From UBA5009 sp038043185 (lineage in GTDB: Bacteria > Bdellovibrionota > Bdellovibrionia > Bdellovibrionales > Bdellovibrionaceae), in the NCBI GenBank assembly GCA_038043185.1, contig JBBTCO010000030.1:1-64000 (forward strand): 64,000 nt of DNA. Reading direction: 5' to 3'. Made by a program: the position numbers and the translations under genes. A model generated the notes under the pieces. It did not search any database. It was not told the origin of the DNA and saw nothing but the letters and a program-made list of their open reading frames with translations. Numbering within the stretch: the stretch's first letter is position 1; each line of letters opens with the position of its first letter. Below, one piece after another: positions 35,614 to 43,241 of this stretch.

Positions 35614-37085
35614 GCGAATCTGCTGACAATCCTTTGCGTGCCGAGAAAAGAAAAAAACTGATGCAACTTCGGGAAAAGGGCATCAATCCTTTTCCTTATT
35701 CTTTTGCGAAAAATGCTTACACTGCGGATCTGGTCAAAGATTTTTCTCATTTGGTGGCGGGCGAGAAAAAAATTGAAACTCATTTTTCCATTGCGGGAAG
35801 ATTGATGACCCAACGATTAATGGGCAAAGCAGTTTTTTTTAATGTTCAAGATCAGTTTGGAACTTTGCAAGTCTATGCGAAACTTGAAGAAATGCCACCT
35901 CAGCAAAGGGCTGCTTTTGATTTAGTCGATATTGGCGATATCATCGGAGTTAAAGGTTATATTTTTAAAACACAAAAAGGTGAGCTGTCTTTATATTGTC
36001 AGCATTTTGAAATATTAACGAAAACATTAGAGCCCTTGCCCGAAAAATTTCATGGAGTGCAAGATGTCGAGATAAAATACCGGCATCGTCACTTGGATTT
36101 GATTACAGATCCTGATTCCAGAAAAGTTTTTGAAACCCGATCGAAGATCATTCGCGAGATTCGGCGTTGGTTAGATGATCGAGGCTTTTTAGAGGTCGAG
36201 ACTCCGGTGTTACAGCCTCTCTATGGAGGCGCATCGGCTCATCCTTTCTCGACTCATCATCGGGCGCTTGACATGAAATTGTATATGAAAATTTCACCTG
36301 AGCTTTATTTGAAACGATTGATTGTGGGTGGTTTTGAAAAAGTTTACGAAATCGGTAAAAATTTTCGCAATGAAGGAATTGACCGGACTCACAATCCGGA
36401 ATTTACCATGCTCGAGTGGTACGAAGCTTACACCGACTACAATTATCAAATGACTCAATTTGAAGAATTAGTTTCAGATCTTTGTAAAAAAATTAAGGGC
36501 TCGACAAAATTTATTTATCAGGAAAAAGAAATTGATTTTACGCCTCCGTGGCGCAGACTTACAGTCATGGATGGGATTCGTGAGTATGCCAAAGTGGATC
36601 CTGAAAAAATTTCCGAGGATGAGTTATTTCAAAAAATAAAACAATTTGGTTCGAAACTGACAGCACCTGCTAGTCGCGGCGAGATGCTGATGCAGTTATT
36701 TGAATTCACAGCAGAACAACATTGCTGGAATCCCACTTTTGTTATGGATCATCCGGTCGAGATTTCGCCTTTAACAAAAATCCATCGCAAAGATAGTCGT
36801 TTGGTTGAACGTTTTGAACCTTTTGCGGCGGGAATGGAAATCGGCAATTCTTTTTCTGAATTGAATGATCCAGAAGAGCAAAGGAATCGTTTAAAGGATC
36901 AAGAATCGAAACGGGCGGTGAATGAAGAGGCTCATCCGATGGATGAAGATTTTTTATACGCCATTGAAACCGGTATGCCGCCAACAGGTGGAGTCGGGCT
37001 AGGTATTGAAAGAATTGTGATGCTTTTAACGGATCGACCAAGCATTCGAGATATTATTTTCTTTCCGACAATGAAAATTAAATGA
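35610..37085 (+). CDS. lysS: Lysyl-tRNA synthetase, class II
   Basis: Charges tRNA-Lys in the cytoplasm. The N-terminal OB-fold anticodon-binding domain (about 50-150, with VAGRLMTQR-like sequence ISIAGRLMTQ and AVFFNVQDQFGTLQVY) precedes the class II catalytic core. Motif 2 is visible as FRNEGIDRTHNPEFTMLEWY (near 252-271) and motif 3 as GGVGLGIERIVMLLTD near the C-terminus. The 491 residues match the family. It begins with a 4-base overlap with the aldolase gene. Confidence 0.95.
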   Translation: MSESADNPLRAEKRKKLMQLREKGINPFPYSFAKNAYTADLVKDFSHLVAGEKKIETHFSIAGRLMTQRLMGKAVFFNVQDQFGTLQVYAKLEEMPPQQRAAFDLVDIGDIIGVKGYIFKTQKGELSLYCQHFEILTKTLEPLPEKFHGVQDVEIKYRHRHLDLITDPDSRKVFETRSKIIREIRRWLDDRGFLEVETPVLQPLYGGASAHPFSTHHRALDMKLYMKISPELYLKRLIVGGFEKVYEIGKNFRNEGIDRTHNPEFTMLEWYEAYTDYNYQMTQFEELVSDLCKKIKGSTKFIYQEKEIDFTPPWRRLTVMDGIREYAKVDPEKISEDELFQKIKQFGSKLTAPASRGEMLMQLFEFTAEQHCWNPTFVMDHPVEISPLTKIHRKDSRLVERFEPFAAGMEIGNSFSELNDPEEQRNRLKDQESKRAVNEEAHPMDEDFLYAIETGMPPTGGVGLGIERIVMLLTDRPSIRDIIFFPTMKIK

Positions 37086-37092
37086 GGCTTAT

Positions 37093-38118
37093 TTGAAAGT
37101 TTTTAAGATTCTATTTCAGTTGGTTTTGATTTTTGGTTTATTCGCCTGCCAACAAAAGCCAACGCAAATGATGACGCAAAAAAAGGTGATGCCGAAAGAT
37201 CTTTCAGCAGCGGCGCTTGTTTCGGATGAAACTGTGATCTTGGATGTTCGAAATCCTTTTGAGTTTAATGCCAATCATATTCCTGGATCGATAAATGTGC
37301 AGTGGAGCGATTTTACCGAGCGAAGTCCTGAAATGCGTGGGGTTTTAGAGTCAGATTTATTTGGTATTGCTCGTCGATTGGCCTTGTGGGGGATTGATCC
37401 GCAAACTTCGGTTTTGATCGTCGGTAAGGCTTTAGAAGGAAACGGCGAAGAAGGGCGAGTCGCTTGGATGCTGAATCATTTAGGAATAAAAAAAATTAAA
37501 TTGGCGAAGTTTGATTTGTTTCGAGGGCGAATTCCAAATCCAGACGAACCGGAAGAAAAGCCAAAAAATAAAGACAATTGGATGCCTGGGGACGCCGATC
37601 TTTCGGAATTGAACTGGAATGCTTTTATGGAAAAATTGGTGCCCTACAGATATGATTTTAAATTTTTAAAGCCTTATCTTGTGGATTGGAAAGAAGGCAA
37701 TCGTGTTGGTCGATTTTTAAATTCAACTTTAAGATTTTTAGATGTGCGATCGGATCAGGAATTTAAACGATTTAATTTACAAAAATTGGATGCAAAATTT
37801 ACTTTGACTCATGTCGAATGGAGTAAGTTTTATTTACCTGACGGCAGTATACGTGCCGAAGTTTTAGGGGAGTTGCAGAAATTAGGTTGGCTTGATCACG
37901 ACGAAATCATCGTCCTCAGTGAGGACGGCGTAAGCTCTGGTGCAGTGACTTTTGCCCTTACTCAGTTGGGATTTTCCCAAGCGCAAAATTTTTCTGGCGG
38001 CTACGTACAGATTGAATATCAACTGGGCCGAAAAGCTGTGATCAAGAAACCAGCTGCTAAAAAAAGTATGGATAAGAAGTCTGGAAAGACTGTAAAGAAA
38101 TCGAAGAAAAAACGTTAA
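37093..38118 (+). CDS. Lipoprotein with two rhodanese-like domains lacking catalytic cysteine
   Basis: Lipoprotein (lipobox GLFAC, cysteine at 19) with tandem rhodanese folds. Domain 1 starts VILDVRNPFEFNANHIPGS (about 50-68) and domain 2 starts RFLDVRSDQEFKR (about 212-224). The active-site loop cysteine expected in a sulfurtransferase is absent in both: domain 1 has IVGKALEGNGEEGR and domain 2 has LSEDGVSSGAV. It is therefore likely a binding or structural protein, not a thiosulfate sulfurtransferase. The C-terminal 35 residues are lysine-rich. The start is TTG with GAGG upstream, and it follows lysS by 7 bases. Confidence 0.8.
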   Translation: MKVFKILFQLVLIFGLFACQQKPTQMMTQKKVMPKDLSAAALVSDETVILDVRNPFEFNANHIPGSINVQWSDFTERSPEMRGVLESDLFGIARRLALWGIDPQTSVLIVGKALEGNGEEGRVAWMLNHLGIKKIKLAKFDLFRGRIPNPDEPEEKPKNKDNWMPGDADLSELNWNAFMEKLVPYRYDFKFLKPYLVDWKEGNRVGRFLNSTLRFLDVRSDQEFKRFNLQKLDAKFTLTHVEWSKFYLPDGSIRAEVLGELQKLGWLDHDEIIVLSEDGVSSGAVTFALTQLGFSQAQNFSGGYVQIEYQLGRKAVIKKPAAKKSMDKKSGKTVKKSKKKR

Positions 38119-38237
38119 GAAGTATGGGTCTGGCTGTGCTTTGGTCTTAGAAAATCAGATTTTGTTTACTCGTAGTTTAATTGAAATAAAATAAGTATGG
38201 CGAGTATTCATTCAGTAATATGTGTTAGGAGTTGCAA

Positions 38238-38672
38238 ATGAAGTTTTTAATTTTGGGACTTTTTTTTGTTGGTTCGTATAGTTTAGCGGTGGAAACTAAT
38301 GACTGTAAAAGGAATATTTATGATAGTCCTACTTTTCCTCAAGAGCTCAAAGAGAGGATGAAAAACTCTTGTGAGCGTCTTAGAAAATTAGATAAAGCCT
38401 ATGCGGCGATTCAAGAAGATTTTGATGCGATTAAATGCGAAGAACAGCCTCAACCTCCTCGAACAAAAAGAATACTACCAGGTACTGGTCGAACAGGACA
38501 TTCCACGCCAACGATTCCTCCAAAATGCGACTCCAGTGCTTTGAATGATCAAATGCAAGCGCTCGCGCCTGAGCAGAAAGCGGCGCTAGAAGAGTTTATG
38601 GCGATACAAAATGAATATAGAAGGATCTCAACTCCGCCGCCAAAGATAAAGCCGCCAGCGTCTGGTCGCTAA
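38238..38672 (+). CDS. Small secreted hypothetical protein
   Basis: A 144-residue exported protein, not recognised. A signal peptide of about 17 residues (MKFLILGLFFVGSYSLA) is followed by a mature part containing cysteines (NDCKRN, NSCERL, KCEEQ, PKCDSS), possibly two disulfides. The middle and C-terminus are Pro-rich (PQPPRTKRILPGTGRTGHS; TPPPKIKPPASGR). The ATG at 38238 has AGGAG at 7 bases. It stands alone between the rhodanese lipoprotein and the convergent HD-GYP gene. Confidence 0.6.
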   Translation: MKFLILGLFFVGSYSLAVETNDCKRNIYDSPTFPQELKERMKNSCERLRKLDKAYAAIQEDFDAIKCEEQPQPPRTKRILPGTGRTGHSTPTIPPKCDSSALNDQMQALAPEQKAALEEFMAIQNEYRRISTPPPKIKPPASGR

Positions 38673-38678
38673 GATTCG

Positions 38679-39626
38679 CTAACCAGCTGCCTGCAGTTTA
38701 AATAAAACAGAATGCATAGCCTTCAGCATATCCGGATCATATCGAGCGGATAATTTTTCTTTCATCATTTGTACGGCATCGAAAGGTTTCATCGGCACGT
38801 TGTAGGATCTTTGTGTTGTCATGGCATCGTAGGTGTCGGTGATAGCTACGACTCGGGCAAAAGGGTGAATTTCATTACCAGAAATCTGCTGAGGATAACC
38901 ACCGCCAGACCAGGATTCATGATGCTCGAAACAAGCGGCTTTCATTGCATCGGTGATGTTGGGATTTTGATTTAGAATCATTAAGCCAAACTGAGGATGC
39001 CGTTTCATTTGCTCCCACTCGGTTTCATCCAGTGGGCCTTTTTTGCAAAGAATATCTAAACTGACATTTCGTTTTCCAATATCGTGAAACAAACAACCCA
39101 GGCCAAGCTCTTCAAGATCTTTTGGTGAATAACTCAAAACAGAGCCCAGTCCAAGAGCATAAATACTGACATCTAAAGAGTGATTGTAAGTGTAGAAATC
39201 ATGACCTGAAAGACTTATCAGATATCCCATGCTTTCAGGTTGTTTATCCATAAATTCGATAAAGTCAGTGATGACGGGACGAGATTCATCCAAGGCTTTA
39301 TTCACATCGGGATTTTCAAATAGATCTTCCATGATGGCCAACGAAGACTCTCGTAAAATTCGTGCTTTTTCGTTGGGAGTGATGATGTCAGAATTCATTT
39401 CTTCTCGGACCCAAAGACGATAGGTTTCTTTGTCTTCGTTTTTAATAAAAAAAGAATTTCCAGTGTCTTTTTGATGAAGTTCTTCGATTTTTTCATCGGC
39501 TAATTTATCGCCGGCACGACGATAAATAATCATTTTGCCAGCAATATTCAAAAAAATTTCAAATGTTGTCTGCTTGTCGGGCCGAATCGTGCTGAGGCGT
39601 ATGCGAAAATAGCCGTTAATGTTCAT
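38679..39626 (-). CDS. HD-GYP domain protein, cyclic di-GMP phosphodiesterase-like
   Basis: Signalling protein of 315 residues. The N-terminal ~140 residues have no recognised sensor domain. The HD-GYP domain follows, with the HD pair His181-Asp182 in FHDIGK, the HPQFG helix, EHHES near 234-238 and GYP at 243-245 in GGGYPQQ, then a RVVAITDTYDAMT motif. The residues needed for metal binding look intact, so it may hydrolyse c-di-GMP (or related cGAMP), a second messenger controlling motility and predatory lifestyle in Bdellovibrio. The stop is 6 bases from that of the small secreted protein. Confidence 0.9.
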   Translation of the reverse strand: MNINGYFRIRLSTIRPDKQTTFEIFLNIAGKMIIYRRAGDKLADEKIEELHQKDTGNSFFIKNEDKETYRLWVREEMNSDIITPNEKARILRESSLAIMEDLFENPDVNKALDESRPVITDFIEFMDKQPESMGYLISLSGHDFYTYNHSLDVSIYALGLGSVLSYSPKDLEELGLGCLFHDIGKRNVSLDILCKKGPLDETEWEQMKRHPQFGLMILNQNPNITDAMKAACFEHHESWSGGGYPQQISGNEIHPFARVVAITDTYDAMTTQRSYNVPMKPFDAVQMMKEKLSARYDPDMLKAMHSVLFKLQAAG

Positions 39627-39685
39627 GCCCTGATTTTGTCAGGTTTTTGTTGATTCGAAAATGAAAAGGTGCAAAATGTTTTCTT

Positions 39686-41782
39686 ATGGCCCTTCGTCCA
39701 GAGACAGACGTTCAGTTCATTAAAGGTGTTGGCCCCCGATTGGCTGAAGTGTTTGGACGTCGAGGCTTGAAAACAGTCAAAGATCTGATCGAGTTCTACC
39801 CTCGTGCCTACGAAGATCAACGTGTCGCAAGAAATATTGCAAGTCTTAAGGTTAACGAAATCGTCAGCTTAAAGGCGCAGATTGTTAAAGTGCACAGCCT
39901 TTTTTTAGGCAAATCGAAACGTAAAATGTACGATGTTGTGCTTAGCGACCAGTCTGGTCAAATTCATTGCAAGTATTTTCGTGTGCCCTACAAAGGTTAT
40001 TTTGAAAGATTCACGCCATTTAAAGAAGTTCGGGTCGTCGGTAAAGTCATTGAATATCGGGGGCGCATCGAATTTCATCATCCGGATATTCGTGATGTCG
40101 AATCTGATGAAGAGCTTCAGGATGCCTTAATTCCATTGTACACGGAAATTGAAGGAATAAGTTCTAATAAATTTCTTAAACTCATTCGTTCCGTTTTTGA
40201 TCAGATCAAGACCGAGCCTGATTTTTTCCCGGAAACTTTACCTCATTGGATTCGGGAAAAATTTAACTTGTTGCAAAGAGCGCAGGCTTTAAAAGAAATT
40301 CACCATCCCTCATCCGATTTGACCAAAGAATATTTCGAGATGAAGAGTCAGGCGCATCGTCGAATTATTTTTGATGAATTTTTTTGGCTTGAACTGTATT
40401 TGGCGGCAAAAAAATCAGGCTTTAAAAAAGACAAAGGCCCTCGCATTGTTGGCGATGGATCGGCTGTGCAAAAAATTATTCAATCCTTACCCTTTCAAAT
40501 GACTTCAGCTCAGAAGCGGGTTTTTGAAGAAATTAAAAAAGATTTAGCTTCAGAAAGCTGCATGCATCGTATGGTTCAGGGCGACGTCGGCAGCGGTAAA
40601 ACACTGGTTGCATTTTTAGCAGCCGTTACCGCGGCAGAAAGTTCTTATCAATCCTGCTTGATGGTACCGACGGAAATTTTAGCTGAACAGCATTTTTTGA
40701 ATGCACGACGAGTGCTGGAAGGTTCGGGGCTTCGTCTGGCCATACTCACTGGAAAAACAAAAACCGCTGAGCGCCGAGAAACACTCTCTAAGCTTGCCGA
40801 AGGGAAAATTGATTTGCTTATTGGCACCCATGCTTTGATCGAAGGCGAAGTGAAATTTGCGAGCCTTGGTTTGGTTATGGTTGATGAGCAACATCGTTTC
40901 GGGGTCGAGCAGCGGGGAATTCTTAAAGAGAAAGGAATTTCACCACATTTTTTGGTGATGACGGCCACGCCAATTCCGCGAACCTTGGCCATGACGGTGT
41001 ATGGAGATTTAGATGTTTCTGTCATAGATGAGATGCCACCAGGCCGGGCGCCGATACAAACCCGAGTGATCTATCAGAACAAAAGACCGCAAGCTCTTGA
41101 TTTTTTACAAGAGCAAATTAAAAAAGGTCGCCAGGCCTACATGGTTTATCCCTTGGTTGAAGAGAGTGAAAAAATTGATCTTAAAAATGCCGTCGAAGAA
41201 TTTGAAAAATTAAAAACACAATTGCCCCATATCCGCTGGGCCCTTTTGCATGGAAAAATGAAATCGGACGAGAAAGAAAAAGTCATGACAGCCTTCCGTG
41301 CCCGCGAATGCGATGTTCTGGTTTCCACCACTGTCATTGAAGTGGGGGTGGATGTCGCAAATGCCAATATGATGATTATCGAACACGCCGAAAGATTTGG
41401 TCTTTCGCAATTGCATCAGCTACGCGGGCGCGTTGGGCGGGGCGAGCACAAAAGTTTTTGTATCTTAATCATGGGTTATGCCGTGTCGGATGAAGGACGC
41501 TTAAGGACCGAGATGATGGAAAAAACCAATGATGGCTTTAAAATCGCCGAATTTGATCTCGAGATGCGCGGACCAGGGGAGTTTCTAGGAACTCGGCAAT
41601 CAGGTTTGCCGGGCTTTCGTATGGCAAACCTGGTGCGTGATGTGGCCATCCTTCAACAAGCTCGTGAAGTTGCTTTCGAGGTCCTGCGTCGGGACCCTCA
41701 GCTGCTGAAACCTGAAAACTTAAAATTGAGGGAAGAGCTTTTAAGGGCACATGGACCAATGGCCCTAGCGGGAATTGCTTAA
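39686..41782 (+). CDS. recG: ATP-dependent DNA helicase RecG
   Basis: Branch-migrating helicase that remodels stalled forks and Holliday junctions. The N-terminal wedge/OB domain (about 1-150) precedes the SF2 core. Walker A GDVGSGKT is at 299-306, the DEQH box at 400-403 (followed by RFG), TATPIPRTLAMTVYGDLDVS follows, and QLRGRVGRGEHKS marks motif VI. The length of 698 residues matches RecG. No clear ribosome site precedes the ATG at 39686, so initiation a little further downstream is possible, but the N-terminal sequence is already family-like. It is divergent from the HD-GYP gene. Confidence 0.95.
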   Translation: MALRPETDVQFIKGVGPRLAEVFGRRGLKTVKDLIEFYPRAYEDQRVARNIASLKVNEIVSLKAQIVKVHSLFLGKSKRKMYDVVLSDQSGQIHCKYFRVPYKGYFERFTPFKEVRVVGKVIEYRGRIEFHHPDIRDVESDEELQDALIPLYTEIEGISSNKFLKLIRSVFDQIKTEPDFFPETLPHWIREKFNLLQRAQALKEIHHPSSDLTKEYFEMKSQAHRRIIFDEFFWLELYLAAKKSGFKKDKGPRIVGDGSAVQKIIQSLPFQMTSAQKRVFEEIKKDLASESCMHRMVQGDVGSGKTLVAFLAAVTAAESSYQSCLMVPTEILAEQHFLNARRVLEGSGLRLAILTGKTKTAERRETLSKLAEGKIDLLIGTHALIEGEVKFASLGLVMVDEQHRFGVEQRGILKEKGISPHFLVMTATPIPRTLAMTVYGDLDVSVIDEMPPGRAPIQTRVIYQNKRPQALDFLQEQIKKGRQAYMVYPLVEESEKIDLKNAVEEFEKLKTQLPHIRWALLHGKMKSDEKEKVMTAFRARECDVLVSTTVIEVGVDVANANMMIIEHAERFGLSQLHQLRGRVGRGEHKSFCILIMGYAVSDEGRLRTEMMEKTNDGFKIAEFDLEMRGPGEFLGTRQSGLPGFRMANLVRDVAILQQAREVAFEVLRRDPQLLKPENLKLREELLRAHGPMALAGIA

Positions 41783-41814
41783 AAAATCTACATTTTTTCT
41801 TACATAAACAATAT

Positions 41815-41885
41815 TATGTTTATAAACTAATATTTATTTATAAATTAAAATATGTTTATAAATTAAAAACTGTTTATATAATTGC
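41815..41885. repeat. AT-rich degenerate tandem repeat
   Basis: Four imperfect copies of a unit near TGTTTATAAATTAAAA (14-18 bases) occupy this stretch, which has almost no G or C. It lies between convergent recG and a secreted protein gene, next to two hairpins. It could be a slippage-derived spacer or a binding region for AT-rich-DNA proteins. Confidence 0.6.
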
Positions 41886-41889
41886 AAAC

Positions 41890-41926
41890 ATCCTGGATCC
41901 GCGAAACAGGGCCCGGCATCCAGGAT
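41890..41926. repeat. Inverted repeat ATCCTGGAT/ATCCAGGAT
   Basis: Perfect 9-base arms at 41890-41898 and 41918-41926 around a 19-base GC-rich loop. The CTGGAT/ATCCAG core also occurs in the hairpin at 61720-61759 after the tRNA-Cys gene, suggesting a dispersed repeat family or shared terminator type. Confidence 0.55.
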
Positions 41927-41937
41927 CCTGATTAGTA

Positions 41938-41956
41938 TTCCGTCTACTGTACGGAA
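41938..41956. terminator. Short hairpin between convergent genes
   Basis: TTCCGT pairs with ACGGAA around a 7-base loop. On the plus strand GATTAAAAAATTATT follows; on the minus strand it lies downstream of the 41975 gene. It may be a weak transcription end signal. Confidence 0.3.
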
Positions 41957-41974
41957 CTGCGATTAAAAAATTAT

Positions 41975-42442
41975 TCAATTTTCCAATTCTGGTAAAATCT
42001 CAGTGTGAAGTGGTAAAAGCTTAACATCTCCCTCTGGATTTTTAAGAGAAAGAGTCCAAGTTGCGCCTGTGTTTCTGGCTTGATAAATCAGACTGATTTT
42101 TGAATCGATGCTCAATTCTAAAACGCCATCCGTACGGAGATCATTGCGAATAACTTTAAGCTCAACATTTTTAAAGTGAGCTCCTATTTCTGTGCATCTC
42201 AGTTGATCAGCAGGGCCCCTGCATTTATTTCTGTCATGCTGGAATTGGACATGGCCTGGAACTAGTTGAGTGGAATTAAAAATAAGAATAAATTTACCAA
42301 TTCCATCCACGTAATCTGACTTCATGGTCATTGCCACATTTAATTTATCGGTTGGAAGTGGCATGACGGGGTGGTTTGCAAAAGAAGTAGAGACAAGAAG
42401 ACAAAGCGTGAGTATCAATAGTTTCACGAAATTTCCTTTCAT
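41975..42442 (-). CDS. Small secreted hypothetical protein
   Basis: A 155-residue exported protein of unknown family. A signal peptide (KLLILTLCLLVSTSFA) precedes a mature region with two cysteines close together (NKCRGPADQLRC), likely a disulfide. Its sequence is otherwise beta-rich (VELSIDSKISLIYQ-like strands, ATWTLSLKNPEG). An ATG at 42442 opens the frame, but a GTG five codons later has the better-placed AAAGGA, so translation may begin there. It is convergent with recG across the AT-rich repeat. Confidence 0.6.
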   Translation of the reverse strand: MKGNFVKLLILTLCLLVSTSFANHPVMPLPTDKLNVAMTMKSDYVDGIGKFILIFNSTQLVPGHVQFQHDRNKCRGPADQLRCTEIGAHFKNVELKVIRNDLRTDGVLELSIDSKISLIYQARNTGATWTLSLKNPEGDVKLLPLHTEILPELEN

Positions 42443-42602
42443 AATCTAAGGGACAGTCCTTAAATTGCCGACAAAAAGCCAGGCCGTACCCTTAAATAAA
42501 AGAAATCATTTTTACAAATGCTATATATTTGCTGCGGTTGGGCTACCCTAATCAGACGGTAATCGATTTGGTGGGTAATTTTTTCAGATATTCTTAAGCA
42601 AA

Positions 42603-42631
42603 TTGATAACTTGTGTCATTTTTGCTATAAG
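42603..42631 (+). promoter_or_regulatory. Promoter of the CarD gene with overlapping dyad
   Basis: TTGATA (42603-42608), a 17-base spacer and TATAAG (42626-42631) form a good sigma-70-type promoter 45 bases before the CarD start. An inverted repeat TGTGTC (42612-42617) / GACACA (42631-42636) spans the spacer and the -10 element and could be an operator. Confidence 0.6.
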
Positions 42632-42675
42632 ACACATGGGGTTCAGTTCCTAGATCCAAGAAAGAGGTGGGGTGC

Positions 42676-43173
42676 ATGGTGACATTCAATGTCGGTGATA
42701 ACGCGGTTTATCCTGGTCATGGAGTCGGTAAGATCCTCTCAATCGAAACCAAAGAAATTTTAGGAAATAAACAAACTTTTTATTCGATTCAAATTGTTGA
42801 AACGGGAATGAAAATTATGATTCCCAGAGACAATGTGGTCTCGGTTGGCCTTCGGCCTATTATTTCTAAAGATGAAGCGGGTCAGGTTTTGAGTATCTTG
42901 AAGAAAAAAGATGTAAAGATCGATACTCAAACATGGAATCGTCGCTACCGTGAATACATGGAAAAAATTAAAACGGGTTCTGTTTTTGAAATCGCTGAGG
43001 TACTAAGAGATCTTTTTCTTCTTCGTGTTGATAAAGAGCTTAGCTTCGGTGAGCGCAAAATGCTCGACACAGCTCGCAATTTATTGATGAAAGAGCTGAT
43101 CCTTTCAACAAGTGAGACTGAGCTCTTCCAAGAAGAAGAAGTAAAAGCGATCTTTGGCATTGGCCAAATCTAA
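42676..43173 (+). CDS. carD: CarD family transcriptional regulator
   Basis: RNA-polymerase-binding regulator that stabilises open complexes. The N-terminal RNAP-interaction domain is typical: FNVGDNAVYPGHGVGKI near residues 4-20, then MKIMIPRDNVVSVGLRP near 54-70. The helical C-terminal DNA-binding domain ends with EKIKTG, then EIAEVLRDL and LSFGERKMLDTARNLLMKEL. The ATG at 42676 gives 165 residues, the usual size. A GTG 9 bases upstream is in frame but lies in the ribosome site. A strong promoter precedes it, and gltX follows after 68 bases. CarD is widespread in Myxococcus- and Bdellovibrio-like bacteria. Confidence 0.93.
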   Translation: MVTFNVGDNAVYPGHGVGKILSIETKEILGNKQTFYSIQIVETGMKIMIPRDNVVSVGLRPIISKDEAGQVLSILKKKDVKIDTQTWNRRYREYMEKIKTGSVFEIAEVLRDLFLLRVDKELSFGERKMLDTARNLLMKELILSTSETELFQEEEVKAIFGIGQI

Positions 43174-43241
43174 AAATTGATTTTCTAGACACTTTCGGGG
43201 ATGTTGAAACTTAACTGTTTCAGTCAAACCCGGGAGTTTTC

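Noticed and set aside
40648..41025. A 125-residue minus-strand ORF in recG
   Set aside because: Antisense shadow of the helicase core.
41815..41885. Possible CRISPR array from repeated TTTATAAA units
   Set aside because: Units are short, contiguous and lack unique spacers; the pattern fits a degenerate AT-rich tandem repeat.
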